NCBI RefSeq assembly: GCF_000204645.1
Contig: NC_015422.1
Span: 868,001 to 932,000 of the forward strand
DNA length: 64,000 nt
Source of the DNA: Alicycliphilus denitrificans K601
GTDB lineage: Bacteria; Pseudomonadota; Gammaproteobacteria; Burkholderiales; Burkholderiaceae_C
Direction: 5' to 3'
The position numbers were made by a program, and so were the translations under genes. The notes below the pieces were generated by a model, which did no database searches, was not told the DNA's origin, and worked only from the letters and a program-made list of their open reading frames with translations. This document shows, one piece after another, positions 37,304 to 48,692 of the stretch (position 1 is its first letter; every line of letters starts with the position of its first letter).

Positions 37304-40063
37304 ATGGCCACCAATTTCCTCACCAAACTGTTCGGCAGCCGCAACGACCGGCTGCTCAAGCAATATCGCAAGACGGTTGCGCGCATCAATGCCATAGAGC
37401 CCGAGTACGAAAAGCTCAGTGATGAGGCGCTGCGCAGCAAGACGCAGGAATTCAAGGACCGCATCGCCAAGGGCGAATCGCTCGATGCCATCCTGCCCGA
37501 GGCTTTCGCCGTGGTGCGCGAGGGCTCCAAGCGCGTGATGAAGATGCGCCATTTCGACGTGCAGCTCCTCGGCGGCATGGCGCTGCACCACGGCAAGATC
37601 GCCGAGATGCGCACGGGCGAGGGCAAGACGCTCACGGCCACGCTGCCCGTGTACCTGAACGCCCTGTCGGGCAAGGGCGTGCATGTGGTCACGGTGAACG
37701 ATTACCTCGCGGGCCGCGACGCGCAGTGGATGGGGCGCCTGTACAACTTCCTGGGCCTGACCGTGGGGGTGAACCTGCCCCAGATGCCGCGCGAGGAGAA
37801 GCAGGCCGCCTATGGCGCCGACATCACCTATGGCACGAACAACGAGTACGGCTTCGACTACCTGCGCGACAACATGGTGTACGACTCCCGCGAGCGCGTG
37901 CAGCGCGGGCTCAACTACGCCATCGTGGACGAGGTGGACTCCATCCTGATCGACGAGGCGCGCACGCCGCTCATCATCAGCGGCCAGGCCGAGGACCACA
38001 CGGCCATGTACGTGGCCATGAACAAGGTGGTGCCGCTACTCACGCGCCAGGAGGGCGAGGCCGACCCGCGCACGGGCGAGGGCGTGATCAAGCCCGGCGA
38101 CTTCACGGTGGACGAGAAGACGCACCAGGTGTTCCTGACCGAGCAGGGCCACGAGAACGCCGAGCGCATCCTGGTCAGCCAGGGGCTGATCCCCGAAGGC
38201 GCGTCGCTCTACGACCCGGCCAACATTTCGCTGGTGCACCACCTGTACGCCGCGCTGCGCGCCAACCACCTGTACCATCGCGACCAGCACTACGTGGTGC
38301 AGAACGGCGAGATCGTCATCGTGGACGAGTTCACGGGCCGCTTGATGGCCGGCCGCCGCTGGAGCGAGGGTCTGCACCAGGCCGTCGAGGCCAAGGAGGG
38401 CGTGCAGATCCAGGCCGAGAACCAGACGCTGGCCTCGATCACGTTCCAGAACTACTTCCGTCTCTACGGCAAGCTCGCCGGCATGACCGGCACGGCCGAC
38501 ACCGAGGCCTACGAGTTCCAGGAGATCTACGGCCTGGAGACCGTGGTGATCCCGCCCAACCGGCCGAGCCGCCGCGACGACCAGCTCGACCGCGTGTACA
38601 AGACCACGCGCGAGAAGTACGAGGCCGCCATCGCCGACATCCGCGAGTGCCACGAGCGCGGCCAGCCTGTGCTGGTGGGCACCACGTCGATCGAGAACTC
38701 CGAGATCATTGACGAGCTGCTGAACAAGGTCGGGTTGCCGCACCAAGTGCTCAACGCCAAGCAGCACGCGCGCGAGGCCGACATCGTGGCCCAGGCGGGA
38801 CGCCCGGGCATGATCACCATCGCCACCAACATGGCCGGCCGTGGCACCGACATCGTGCTCGGCGGCAACGTGGAGAAGGCCGTGGCTGCGCTGGAGGCGG
38901 ACGAGTCCCTTGCGCCCGAGCAGCGCGAGGCGCAGATCGAAGCGCTGCGCGCCCAGTGGAAGGTGGACCACGACAAGGTCACGGCGCTGGGCGGCCTGCG
39001 CATCATCGCCACCGAGCGGCACGAATCGCGCCGCATCGACAACCAGCTGCGCGGCCGCTCGGGCCGCCAGGGTGACCCGGGCTCCTCGCGCTTCTACCTG
39101 AGCCTGGACGACTCGCTCATGCGCATCTTCGCAGGCGACCGCGTCAAGGCCATCATGGACCGCCTGAAGATGCCCGACGGCGAGGCCATCGAGGCGGGCA
39201 TCGTCACGCGCAGCATTGAGAGCGCGCAGCGCAAGGTCGAGGCGCGCAACTTCGATATCCGCAAGCAGCTGCTCGAATACGACGACGTGGCCAACGACCA
39301 GCGCAAGGTGATCTACCAGCAGCGCAACGAGATCCTGGACGCGCCCGACCTGTCGGCTCTGATCGCCGCCATGCGCGACGACTGCCTCACCGATGTGGTG
39401 CGCCAGCACGTGCCTGCCGAGTCCGTTGAGGAACAGTGGGACCTGGCGGGCCTTGAGAAGGCCCTGGCCAGCGACTGGCAGGTCCAACTGGCGCTGCAGC
39501 AGGAGGTGCAGGGCTCGGACGCCATCACCGACGAGGAAATCCTGGAGAAGGTGCTGCAGGCCGCGCGCGAGGCCTTCGAGGCCAAGGTGGCCCAGGTGGG
39601 CGCCGAGAACTTCACGCAGTTCGAGCGCATGGTGCTGCTGCAGAGCTTCGACACCAACTGGCGCGACCACCTCTCCGCGCTCGACTACCTGCGCCAGGGC
39701 ATCCATCTGCGCGGCTACGCGCAGAAGCAGCCCAAGCAGGAATACAAGCGCGAGGCCTTCGAGCTGTTCCGTCAGCTCATCGACCAGGTCAAGAACGAGG
39801 TCACGCGCCTGATGATGACCGTGCAGGTGCAGTCCAATGCCCAGCTCGACGAGGCCACCCAGGCCATGGAGGAGCGCGGCGAGGGCATCAGCAACGTGAC
39901 CTACACCTCGCCCACCGAGACCGGCGAGGTCGAGACCCTGGTCGATGCCCAGACCGCCAGGGCCAAGCAGGCGGCCGTGCCCGGCGTGCGCGTGGGCCGC
40001 AACGACCCCTGCCCCTGCGGCAGTGGTAAAAAATACAAGCAGTGCCACGGCAAGCTCGCCTGA
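37304..40063 (+). CDS. secA: Preprotein translocase ATPase SecA
   Basis: A 919-aa motor for Sec secretion. The N-terminus [20 protein letters not shown] is typical; Walker A is [13 protein letters not shown] (near residue 105). [15 protein letters not shown], the [12 protein letters not shown]alker B and [16 protein letters not shown] are present. The C-terminal zinc/SecB-binding tail is [15 protein letters not shown] chose the ATG at 37304; a GTG 21 bp upstream is in frame but not conserved. Confidence 0.98.
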   Translation: MATNFLTKLFGSRNDRLLKQYRKTVARINAIEPEYEKLSDEALRSKTQEFKDRIAKGESLDAILPEAFAVVREGSKRVMKMRHFDVQLLGGMALHHGKIAEMRTGEGKTLTATLPVYLNALSGKGVHVVTVNDYLAGRDAQWMGRLYNFLGLTVGVNLPQMPREEKQAAYGADITYGTNNEYGFDYLRDNMVYDSRERVQRGLNYAIVDEVDSILIDEARTPLIISGQAEDHTAMYVAMNKVVPLLTRQEGEADPRTGEGVIKPGDFTVDEKTHQVFLTEQGHENAERILVSQGLIPEGASLYDPANISLVHHLYAALRANHLYHRDQHYVVQNGEIVIVDEFTGRLMAGRRWSEGLHQAVEAKEGVQIQAENQTLASITFQNYFRLYGKLAGMTGTADTEAYEFQEIYGLETVVIPPNRPSRRDDQLDRVYKTTREKYEAAIADIRECHERGQPVLVGTTSIENSEIIDELLNKVGLPHQVLNAKQHAREADIVAQAGRPGMITIATNMAGRGTDIVLGGNVEKAVAALEADESLAPEQREAQIEALRAQWKVDHDKVTALGGLRIIATERHESRRIDNQLRGRSGRQGDPGSSRFYLSLDDSLMRIFAGDRVKAIMDRLKMPDGEAIEAGIVTRSIESAQRKVEARNFDIRKQLLEYDDVANDQRKVIYQQRNEILDAPDLSALIAAMRDDCLTDVVRQHVPAESVEEQWDLAGLEKALASDWQVQLALQQEVQGSDAITDEEILEKVLQAAREAFEAKVAQVGAENFTQFERMVLLQSFDTNWRDHLSALDYLRQGIHLRGYAQKQPKQEYKREAFELFRQLIDQVKNEVTRLMMTVQVQSNAQLDEATQAMEERGEGISNVTYTSPTETGEVETLVDAQTARAKQAAVPGVRVGRNDPCPCGSGKKYKQCHGKLA

Positions 40064-40081
40064 TGCTGCGGCCATGAACGG

Positions 40082-40108
40082 ACACGGGCTGCGGCCCGTG
40101 TTTGCTTT
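40082..40108 (+). terminator. Rho-independent terminator after secA
   Basis: Stem ACACGGGC (40082-40089) with GCCCGTGT (40094-40101), 4-nt loop, followed by TTGCTTTT. Confidence 0.8.
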
Positions 40109-40138
40109 TCAACCCCTTGTTTGTCCCAGGAGCGTTCC

Positions 40139-41368
40139 ATGCCCGTCAATCTTTCCGCCCCCCAGGCCGCAGACCTGCACCCCGTCGCCGGGGTGCGTAT
40201 CGGCGTTGCCGAGGCCGGCGTGCGCAAGGCCAACCGCAAGGATCTGACCGTATTTCTGCTCGACGAGGGGACGACGGTGGCCGGCGTGTTCACGCAGAAC
40301 CGCTTCTGCGCCGCGCCGGTGCAGGTGTGCCGCGAGCACCTGGACGGCGGCCAGGCCATCCGCGCCATGGTGGTCAACACGGGCAATGCCAACGCCGGCA
40401 CGGGCTCCGACGGCCTGGCGCGCGCGCGCGCCACCTGCGAGGCGCTGGCGGGCCAGCTGGGGCTGGCCGCCAGCCAGGTGCTGCCGTTCTCCACCGGCGT
40501 GATCATGGAGCCGCTGCCTGTCGAGCGCATCACTGCTGCCCTGCCCGCGGCGCTGGCCGACGCGCAGCCCGCCCACTGGGCGCGCGCGGCCGAGGGCATC
40601 ATGACCACCGACACCGTTCCCAAGGCGTTCGGCACGCAGGTGCAGATCGGCGGCGCCACGGTGTCCGTCACTGGCATTTCCAAGGGCGCGGGCATGATCC
40701 GCCCGAACATGGCGACCATGCTGGGCTTCCTGGCCACGGACGCCTGCATCGCGCCCGACCTGGTGCGCGACCTGGTGCGCGATCTGGCCGAACAGTCCTT
40801 CAACCGCATCACCATCGACGGCGACACCAGCACCAACGACTCCTTCGTGCTGGTGGCCACGCACAAGGCCGCGCACGCGCCCATCACTTCGCTGGAGAGC
40901 AGCGAGGGCCGGGCGCTCAAGGCCGCGCTGCTGCAGGTGGCGCAGCAGCTGGCCCAGGCCATCGTGCGCGACGGCGAGGGCGCGACCAAGTTCATCACCG
41001 TGCGCGTGGAGGGCGGCAGGACGGCCGGGGAATGCCGCCAGGTGGCCTATGCCATCGCCCATTCGCCGCTGGTCAAGACGGCCTTCTTCGCCAGCGACCC
41101 GAACCTAGGGCGCATCCTCGCCGCCGTGGGCTACGCGGGCATCGCAGACTTGGACCAGACGCTGATCGACCTGTATCTGGACGACGTGCACGTGGCCGTG
41201 CAGGGCGGGCGCAACCCGCAGTACCGCGAGGAGGACGGCCAGCGCGTGATGAAACAGCAGGAGATCACCGTGCGCGTGGTGCTGGGGCGCGGCGACGCGC
41301 AGGACACCGTGTGGACCTGCGACCTGAGCCACGACTACGTGACCATCAACGCCGACTATCGCTCCTGA
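40139..41368 (+). CDS. argJ: Bifunctional glutamate N-acetyltransferase / amino-acid acetyltransferase ArgJ
   Basis: A 409-aa Ntn-type enzyme of the cyclic arginine pathway. It self-cleaves before the nucleophilic Thr in PNMATMLGF (Thr193). Other family segments are [22 protein letters not shown], and [10 protein letters not shown] in the beta subunit. The ATG at 40139 follows CAGGAGC; an in-frame ATG 18 bp upstream is less likely. Confidence 0.96.
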   Translation: MPVNLSAPQAADLHPVAGVRIGVAEAGVRKANRKDLTVFLLDEGTTVAGVFTQNRFCAAPVQVCREHLDGGQAIRAMVVNTGNANAGTGSDGLARARATCEALAGQLGLAASQVLPFSTGVIMEPLPVERITAALPAALADAQPAHWARAAEGIMTTDTVPKAFGTQVQIGGATVSVTGISKGAGMIRPNMATMLGFLATDACIAPDLVRDLVRDLAEQSFNRITIDGDTSTNDSFVLVATHKAAHAPITSLESSEGRALKAALLQVAQQLAQAIVRDGEGATKFITVRVEGGRTAGECRQVAYAIAHSPLVKTAFFASDPNLGRILAAVGYAGIADLDQTLIDLYLDDVHVAVQGGRNPQYREEDGQRVMKQQEITVRVVLGRGDAQDTVWTCDLSHDYVTINADYRS

Positions 41369-41373
41369 TTGCT

Positions 41374-41422
41374 TTTGTTTTGATAGCTTCCACCGCTTGC
41401 TGGATAAGCGCTAGAGCCCTAA
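41374..41422 (+). repeat. Dispersed intergenic repeat, copy 5 (argJ / DUF815 gene)
   Basis: TTTGATAGCTTCCACCGCTT then GCTGGATAAGCGCTAGAGCCC. One of the best copies: AGCTT, imperfect palindrome CGCTTG...AAGCGCT, and GAGCCC. It abuts the next start codon at 41423. Confidence 0.8.
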
Positions 41423-42295
41423 ATGACAGATAGATTCGACCAGCTGATCGCACGCGCCGAGCAGCTCATCTCCCGCATCGAGGCCGTGCTGCCGCGGCCG
41501 CTGTCGGCGCCCGACTGGTCCGCCGCCATCGCCTGGCGCTACCGCCGCCGCAGCGGCGGCCACGGCGTGCTCGAACCCGTGCGTCACGTGGCCGGCATGC
41601 GCCTGTCCGACCTCAAGGAGATCGACGCGCAGAAGGAGAAGATCCAGCGCAACACGCAGCAGTTCGTGGATGGCAGGCCCGCCAACAACGTGCTGCTGAC
41701 GGGTGCGCGCGGCACGGGCAAGTCCTCGCTCATCAAGGCATGCCTGAACAGCTACGCGCCGCAGGGCCTGCGTCTGATCGAGGTGGACAAGGCCGACCTG
41801 ACCGACCTGCCCGACATCGTGGAAGTGGTCTCGGGCCGGCCCGAGAAATTCATCATCTACTGCGACGACCTGAGCTTCGAGGAGGGCGAAGGCGGCTACA
41901 AGGCGCTCAAGTCCATCCTCGACGGCTCGGTAGCGGCAAGCACGCCCAACGTGCTGGTTTATGCGACGAGCAACCGCCGCCACCTGCTGCCCGAGCAGAT
42001 GAAGGACAACCTGAGCTACACCACCGCGCCCGACGGCGAGATCCACCCCGGCGAGGTGGTCGAGGAGAAGATCTCCCTGTCCGAGCGCTTCGGCCTGTGG
42101 GTGAGCTTCTACCCGTTCAGCCAGGACGAATACCTGGCCATCGTCGCGCAGTGGCTGTCGGCGTTGGGCGTGGGGTCGCAGGACATCGAGGCCGCGCGCC
42201 CCCAGGCGCTGGTCTGGGCGCTGGAGCGCGGCTCGCGCAGCGGCCGCGTGGCCTACCAGTTCGCGCGCGACTTCGCCGGGCGGCAGGGCGCATGA
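41423..42295 (+). CDS. DUF815 P-loop ATPase
   Basis: A 290-aa AAA-type ATPase of the DUF815 family. Walker A is LLTGARGTGKSSLIKA (near residue 95), Walker B-like KFIIYCDDLSFEEGEGGYK (near 150), and sensor-like VLVYATSNRRHLLPEQM follows. Role unknown. The stop overlaps the start of the Nudix gene (ATGA). Confidence 0.88.
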   Translation: MTDRFDQLIARAEQLISRIEAVLPRPLSAPDWSAAIAWRYRRRSGGHGVLEPVRHVAGMRLSDLKEIDAQKEKIQRNTQQFVDGRPANNVLLTGARGTGKSSLIKACLNSYAPQGLRLIEVDKADLTDLPDIVEVVSGRPEKFIIYCDDLSFEEGEGGYKALKSILDGSVAASTPNVLVYATSNRRHLLPEQMKDNLSYTTAPDGEIHPGEVVEEKISLSERFGLWVSFYPFSQDEYLAIVAQWLSALGVGSQDIEAARPQALVWALERGSRSGRVAYQFARDFAGRQGA

Positions 42296-42717
42296 CCCGC
42301 AAGCACACCGAGGTCGCCGTCGGCATCCTGCTCAGGCAGGACGGCGCCCTGCTGCTGTCCACGCGGCCCGAGGGCAAGCCCTACGCGGGCTACTGGGAGT
42401 TCCCGGGCGGCAAGATCGAGGCCGGCGAGACCGTGGAGCAGGCGCTGCGCCGCGAGCTCATCGAGGAACTGGGCGTGACCATCGGCCCCGCCGAGGTCTG
42501 GAAGGTGACCGAGCACGACTACCCCCACGCCCTGGTGCGCCTGCACTGGTGCAAGGTGCACGAGTGGAGCGGCGAGTTCGAGATGCGCGAGGGCCAGGCG
42601 ATGCTCTGGCAGCAGTGGCCCGTACAGGTCAGGCCCGTGCTGCCGGGCGCCTATCCCGTGCTGCAGTGGCTGGCCGAGGAGCGCGGCGAGACGTTCGATC
42701 CGTCCGCGCTCGATTAA
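42292..42717 (+). CDS. Nudix hydrolase, MutT-like
   Basis: A 141-aa protein with a complete Nudix box GGKIEAGETVEQALRRELIE followed by ELGV (about residues 38-60; GX5EX7REUXEEXGU). The N-terminal VAVGILLRQDGALLLSTRPE resembles MutT (8-oxo-dGTP sanitation). The overlap with the upstream ATPase and proximity to yacG/coaE match other betaproteobacteria. Substrate is inferred only. Confidence 0.88.
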   Translation: MTRKHTEVAVGILLRQDGALLLSTRPEGKPYAGYWEFPGGKIEAGETVEQALRRELIEELGVTIGPAEVWKVTEHDYPHALVRLHWCKVHEWSGEFEMREGQAMLWQQWPVQVRPVLPGAYPVLQWLAEERGETFDPSALD

Positions 42718-42720
42718 CTA

Positions 42721-42778
42721 TCGAAATAATAGCTTTCAGCGCTTGATGGACAAGCGCTGGAGGCCGATTTCATCCATA
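42721..42778 (+). repeat. Dispersed intergenic repeat, copy 6 (mutT-like / yacG, convergent)
   Basis: AATAATAGCTTTCAGCGCTT then GATGGACAAGCGCTGGAGGCC. The near-perfect CAGCGCTTG...CAAGCGCTG inverted repeat could also act as a transcription stop between the convergent genes. Confidence 0.8.
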
Positions 42779-42779
42779 T

Positions 42780-42986
42780 TCACGGAAGGCGCTTGGGATC
42801 GCCGTACTCCGCATCCTCGGGTGGCGATTCGGCAGGCACGCGGAAATCCTCGTTCGCCCAGGCGCCCAGGTCGATCTGCTTGCAGCGCTCGCTGCAGAAC
42901 GGCCGGAACGGGTTGGCCGGGCCGTAGAGGCTGGGCCCGCCGCAGGTGGGGCAGGGCACGGTGCGCGGATTGGCCGGGCTGTTCAT
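42780..42986 (-). CDS. yacG: DNA gyrase inhibitor / zinc protein YacG
   Basis: A 68-aa zinc-binding protein with CPTCGGPS and [19 protein letters not shown] (four Cys ligands), the YacG signature. YacG binds GyrB and inhibits gyrase in E. coli. Last gene of the pilB-C-D-coaE-zapD-yacG run. Confidence 0.94.
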   Translation of the reverse strand: MNSPANPRTVPCPTCGGPSLYGPANPFRPFCSERCKQIDLGAWANEDFRVPAESPPEDAEYGDPKRLP

Positions 42987-42987
42987 C

Positions 42988-43743
42988 TCAGGCGCATAGC
43001 GTCAGCTCGAAGGCCGCGTCCTCGTTGCTTGGCACCAGCTTGCCGCCTTCCTCCTGGCGCATGAGCCGCACCGAGACGATGAGGCGGTTGCCGCTGATCT
43101 CGGGTATGAGTTCCAGCGCAGGGTCGATGCGCAGGCGCAGCAACTGGAAGGTGCGGCCCTGCGGCAGGTTCTGCTGGAACTGGCCGCGCTCGGCAGCCAC
43201 CTTCTGCGGCAGGCCGGAGTCGCGCATCAGCCGCAGCAGCAGATAGACCGATTCCGCCAGCGGGGCCAGGGTGGCAGCCCAATCCTGCAGGTCGTGCTGG
43301 CGCGCCTGCGGCGCATGGTGCTGCCAGGCGTAGTAGGCGGGCAGGTCGAAGCCGCAGGTGCCGCCGGGAATGCCCACGCGGCTGCGTATGCTCATGAGCC
43401 AGTCGTTCTCGGTCAGCGCATGCCCGGCCTTGCCGCTTTGCGCGTTGAGCGCGGCAAAGCACTGGTCGAGCTGGGTGATCACGCCGTCTAGCACCGTCTC
43501 GGAGATCGACGGGTTGCCGCGGTAGGCGTCGAGCTGGTGCTTGTGCTTCTCCAGGTCCTTGAGCACATCGGCCTTGAGGTCCGCGCGCGCCGCCACGTCC
43601 ATGACCTCGAACATCGTCACCAGCGCATAGTGGTGGTCGAGCGAATGCGTGCGTGCGATGAGCTCGCCCAGGCGTTGAAACAGCTGCTCAAGCCGCAGAT
43701 AGGTTCTCAGGCGCTCGTTGAAGGGGTATTCGTAAAGGATCAC
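42988..43743 (-). CDS. zapD: Cell division protein ZapD
   Basis: A 251-aa protein (DUF1342) that bundles FtsZ filaments. The conserved start [20 protein letters not shown] indicates the GTG at 43743, which has AGGA about 9 nt upstream. An in-frame ATG at 43767 would add eight non-conserved residues and remains possible. The C-terminal [12 protein letters not shown] is conserved. Between coaE and yacG. Confidence 0.93.
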   Translation of the reverse strand: MILYEYPFNERLRTYLRLEQLFQRLGELIARTHSLDHHYALVTMFEVMDVAARADLKADVLKDLEKHKHQLDAYRGNPSISETVLDGVITQLDQCFAALNAQSGKAGHALTENDWLMSIRSRVGIPGGTCGFDLPAYYAWQHHAPQARQHDLQDWAATLAPLAESVYLLLRLMRDSGLPQKVAAERGQFQQNLPQGRTFQLLRLRIDPALELIPEISGNRLIVSVRLMRQEEGGKLVPSNEDAAFELTLCA

Positions 43744-43825
43744 GCTACGGGGTTCCTGGATGCGCACTGTCGGGTATCAGGCGGGTGCGCGGCGCCGCGG
43801 CCGGCCGCGGCGCATCGCTCTTGCA

Positions 43826-44440
43826 TCATAGCCCGAACGAGGCCGCGACCCGGTGTGCCATTGTTTGCAGATCCGACAGTGCCAGGCCGTCGTTGTAGAC
43901 CACGAAATCGGCCGCCGCGCGCCGCGTGGCCCGGCTGCTTTGCGTGGCAATGATGGCGCGGACGGCGTCCTCGGCCAGGCCGCTGCGCGCCTGCACGCGG
44001 GCGACCTGCGTGTCCTCGCGGCAATCGACCACGAGCACGGCATCGAGCTCGCGCGGCCAGCGCCCCGACTCGGTCAGCAGCGGTATGTCGAAGACGATGA
44101 GGCGGTGGCACGCCTGGCCTGCTGCCGCCGCGGCCTGCGCGATCGCGCTGCCCACCAGGGGGTGGACGATGGCTTCGAGCCGCTCCTTGGCGCCCGCGTC
44201 CGCGAAGACCAGCGCGCGCATGCGGGCGCGGTCCAGCGCGCCCTGGGCGTCGATGTAGTCGGGGCCGAATCGGGCGCGGATGGCGGCTATGGCCGCGCCG
44301 TCCGGCTGCGTCACCGACCGTGCGATGCCGTCCGCATCGATGAGCGCCGCGCCGCAGGCCTGCAGCATGGCGGCAAAGGTGCTTTTGCCGCTGCCTATGC
44401 CGCCGGTCACGCCCAGCCGTATGGGCCGGCGGGTGGTCAT
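43826..44440 (-). CDS. coaE: Dephospho-CoA kinase
   Basis: A 204-aa P-loop kinase making coenzyme A from dephospho-CoA. Walker A is GVTGGIGSGKSTFAAML; ALIDADGIARSVTQPDG follows, with VFDIPLLTESG in the CoA domain. Start taken at MTTRRPIRLG (44440); an ATG six codons upstream (44458) is also possible, 2 bp after pilD. Confidence 0.94.
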   Translation of the reverse strand: MTTRRPIRLGVTGGIGSGKSTFAAMLQACGAALIDADGIARSVTQPDGAAIAAIRARFGPDYIDAQGALDRARMRALVFADAGAKERLEAIVHPLVGSAIAQAAAAAGQACHRLIVFDIPLLTESGRWPRELDAVLVVDCREDTQVARVQARSGLAEDAVRAIIATQSSRATRRAAADFVVYNDGLALSDLQTMAHRVAASFGL

Positions 44441-44460
44441 GCCGTGTGCGCCTGCCATCT

Positions 44461-45339
44461 CTACAGCCCCAGGGTGGAGAAAATGGCACGCATGATACGC
44501 GCCGGCCCCCACAGCATGGCGGCCAGCCCGCCTCCCGCCAGGAACGGGCCAAAGGGCACGTACTTGCCCTCGCGCAGGCTGCTGGCGAACTTCATGGCGA
44601 TGCCTACGAGGGCGCCGATGACCGACGCCATGAGGACGATGGGCACCAGGGCCTGCCAGCCGAACCATGCGCCCAGGGCCGCGAACAGCTTGAAGTCGCC
44701 ATAGCCCATGCCCTCCTTGCCCGTGGCGAGCTTGAAGCCCCAGTAGACGAGCCACAGCGATACATAGCCCGCGGCCGCGCCGATCACCGCGTCCACCGGC
44801 TGCACATCTATCCAGCGCAGCACGGAGGCCAGCAGCCCGGCCCACAGCAGGGGCAGGGTGATGTCGTCGGGCAGCAGGGTCGTGTCCCAGTCGATGAGGG
44901 CCAGCGCCACCAGGGCTGCGCAAAAGCCGCACCAGGCCAGCGTCGTGAAGGACCAGCCCCAGCGCAGGGCGCAGGCATAGAACAGGGCGGCGGTGGCCAG
45001 TTCGACCAGCGGGTAGCGCACGCCGATGCGCGTGCCGCAGCCCGAGCAGCGGCCGCGCAGTGCGAGATAGCTGAGCACGGGAATGTTCTCGTACCAGCGC
45101 ACCTCGTGCCCGCAGGAGGGACAGCGCGAGCGTGGCGTCAGCAGGTTGAAGGGCTGCTCGGTCGGCGCGGCGCCGCCCTGTGTCGGCAAGCCCGCATCCT
45201 CGGCGTACTGCGCGCATTCCGCGGCCCACTGCCGTTCCATCATGCGCGGCAGGCGGTGGATCACCACGTTCAGAAAGCTGCCGATCAGCAGGCCCAGGAC
45301 GCCGACGAGCACGGCATCCGCAAACGCGGAACCCGTCAT
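44461..45339 (-). CDS. pilD: Prepilin peptidase / methyltransferase PilD
   Basis: A 292-aa membrane aspartyl protease. It has paired Cys motifs CPSC...CSGC (about residues 74-103), the catalytic Asp in LIDWDTTLLPDD, and GYGDFKLFAALG (GxGD). It cleaves and N-methylates type IV prepilins. It abuts pilC at 45339 in the pilB-pilC-pilD order. Confidence 0.96.
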   Translation of the reverse strand: MTGSAFADAVLVGVLGLLIGSFLNVVIHRLPRMMERQWAAECAQYAEDAGLPTQGGAAPTEQPFNLLTPRSRCPSCGHEVRWYENIPVLSYLALRGRCSGCGTRIGVRYPLVELATAALFYACALRWGWSFTTLAWCGFCAALVALALIDWDTTLLPDDITLPLLWAGLLASVLRWIDVQPVDAVIGAAAGYVSLWLVYWGFKLATGKEGMGYGDFKLFAALGAWFGWQALVPIVLMASVIGALVGIAMKFASSLREGKYVPFGPFLAGGGLAAMLWGPARIMRAIFSTLGL

Positions 45340-46556
45340 CAGACCACTTGCCCCAGCTTGAAGATGGGCAGGTACATGGACACCACGATGCCGCCGATGA
45401 GGGTGCCCAGGAACACGATGATGATGGGCTCCATGAGGCTGGACAGGCCGGCCACCATCTCGTCGACCTCGGCCTCGTAGAAGTCGGCCGCCTTGCCCAG
45501 CATGTGGTCGATGGAGCCCGATTCCTCACCGATGGCGCACATCTGCAGCACCATGGACGGAAACACATTGGCATTGCCCATCGCCGCCGTCAGGCTGGTG
45601 CCGGTGGAGACCTCCTGCTGGATCCTGTCGGTGGCCACGGCATAGACCGAATTGCCCGAGGCGCCGCCCACGGAGTCGAGCGCCTCCACCAGCGGCACGC
45701 CGGCGGCGAACATGGTCGACAGGGTGCGCGTCCAGCGCGCCACGCAGGACTTCTCGATCAGGGCGCCGAAGATGGGCATCTTCAGCAGGAAGCGGTCCAT
45801 GGTGCGTTGCATCTTCTCGCTGCGCTTCCAGGCCTGCATGAAGAAGTAGAAGCCCCCCCCGATGGCGCCGAAGATCAGCCACCAGTAGGCGACGAAGAAT
45901 TCGCTGATCGCCATCACGAGCAGCGTGGGTGCGGGCAGGTCGGCGCCGAAGGATGTGAACACTTCCTTGAACGCGGGGATCACGAAGATCATGATCACCG
46001 TGACCACGACGAATGCGACGACGAGCACCGAAATCGGGTACATCAGGGCGGAGCGGATCTTGGACTTGATGGCCTCGGTCTTCTCCATGTAGGTGGCCAG
46101 GCGGTCCAGCAGCGCCTCCAGGATACCGGCCGCCTCGCCTGCCTCCACGAGGTTGCAGTACAGGCTGTCGAAGTACATGGGATATTTGCGGAACGCGGCG
46201 TTGAGCGATGTGCCGGTCTCCACGTCGGCGCGGATGTCGTTGAGCAGCTTGGTCACGCTGGCATTGGTGTTGCCGCGCCCCACGATGTCGAACGATTGCA
46301 GCAGCGGCACGCCGGCCTTCATCATCGTGGCCATCTGGCGCGTGAACAGGGCGATGTCCTTGGGCTTGATCTTCTTGCCCCCGCTCGCCCGGCGCTTCTT
46401 GATCTTGGTGGGCAGGACGCCCTGGCGGCGCAGGGTCGCCTTGACCTGGTTCTCTCCGGAGGCCCGGACCTCGCCTCGCACGACCTTGCCGCTGCGGTCC
46501 TTGCCCTCCCATTCGAAGACGAAGTCCTTGATGTCCCTTGATGCGATGGTCGCCAT
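45339..46556 (-). CDS. pilC: Type IV pilus inner-membrane platform protein PilC
   Basis: A 405-aa protein of the GspF/PilC family. It has an N-terminal cytoplasmic domain (FVFEWEGKDRSGKVVRGE), duplicated GspF domains with three transmembrane helices (about 170-195, 220-245, 375-400), and conserved MATMMKAGVPLLQSF and FAAGVPLVEALDSV repeats. It couples PilB to pilin assembly. Confidence 0.96.
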   Translation of the reverse strand: MATIASRDIKDFVFEWEGKDRSGKVVRGEVRASGENQVKATLRRQGVLPTKIKKRRASGGKKIKPKDIALFTRQMATMMKAGVPLLQSFDIVGRGNTNASVTKLLNDIRADVETGTSLNAAFRKYPMYFDSLYCNLVEAGEAAGILEALLDRLATYMEKTEAIKSKIRSALMYPISVLVVAFVVVTVIMIFVIPAFKEVFTSFGADLPAPTLLVMAISEFFVAYWWLIFGAIGGGFYFFMQAWKRSEKMQRTMDRFLLKMPIFGALIEKSCVARWTRTLSTMFAAGVPLVEALDSVGGASGNSVYAVATDRIQQEVSTGTSLTAAMGNANVFPSMVLQMCAIGEESGSIDHMLGKAADFYEAEVDEMVAGLSSLMEPIIIVFLGTLIGGIVVSMYLPIFKLGQVV

Positions 46557-46577
46557 GGTGCCTTCTCGCTGAGATGT

Positions 46578-48317
<1,740 letters not shown>

Positions 48318-48517
48318 GTAACCAACCGATTCTTATGGGAAAAAAGGAAACGCCTTGGATCATCGCCGATTGCCCGGGGCGTGTACAGATTTGCCCGTCG
48401 TGGGCGTTGCGCGCGAGACAGGGAGGCCGTTTCGCCCCGGCCTGGCGCCTGTGGGCCGGGCGCAACGGCCTGCCGGGCTTGGGGCTGCCAGGCCGCGCTG
48501 AAATACCAAGATTGCAA
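48318..48517. other. Intergenic region upstream of pilB
   Basis: About 200 bp before the tRNA-Pro terminator. I see no gene and no convincing promoter. It presumably contains the pilB promoter. Confidence 0.4.
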
Positions 48518-48558
48518 TGAAAAAGAGCCAAACCAGCTGGACGCTTGATTTGGCTCTT
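48518..48558 (-). terminator. Original tRNA-Pro terminator, displaced by the island
   Basis: A 10-bp stem (48523-48532 AAGAGCCAAA with 48549-48558 TTTGGCTCTT); read leftwards it is followed by TTTTTCATT. It lies just past the remnant tRNA-Pro 3' end, so before island insertion it ended tRNA-Pro transcription. Confidence 0.7.
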
Positions 48559-48567
48559 CTCTTGGTT

Positions 48568-48617
48568 TCCTGGTCGGGGTGAGAGGATTCGAACCTCCGG
48601 CCTCTACGTCCCGAACG
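48568..48617. repeat. attL: left 50-bp direct repeat with tRNA-Pro 3' fragment
   Basis: Identical over 50 bp to 60034-60083. It contains the last 47 nt of tRNA-Pro (CCA complement at 48571-48573) and is a nonfunctional tRNA remnant, the original chromosomal 3' end. Confidence 0.95.
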
Positions 48618-48668
48618 CCTATTTATTGCCAATAAAATCAATGTGTTGTACGATGAAATCCACTATTT

Positions 48669-48686
48669 GGGACACTTCGGGGACAC
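48669..48686 (+). promoter_or_regulatory. Left integrase arm-type repeats
   Basis: GGGACAC at 48669-48675 and 48680-48686, exactly 11 bp apart, between attL and the integrase start. The same motif occurs three times inside the right end of the island. Confidence 0.65.
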
Positions 48687-48692
48687 GGGCCG

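Noticed and set aside
38036..40075. Long minus-strand frame opposite secA
   Set aside because: Antisense shadow of secA without domain character.
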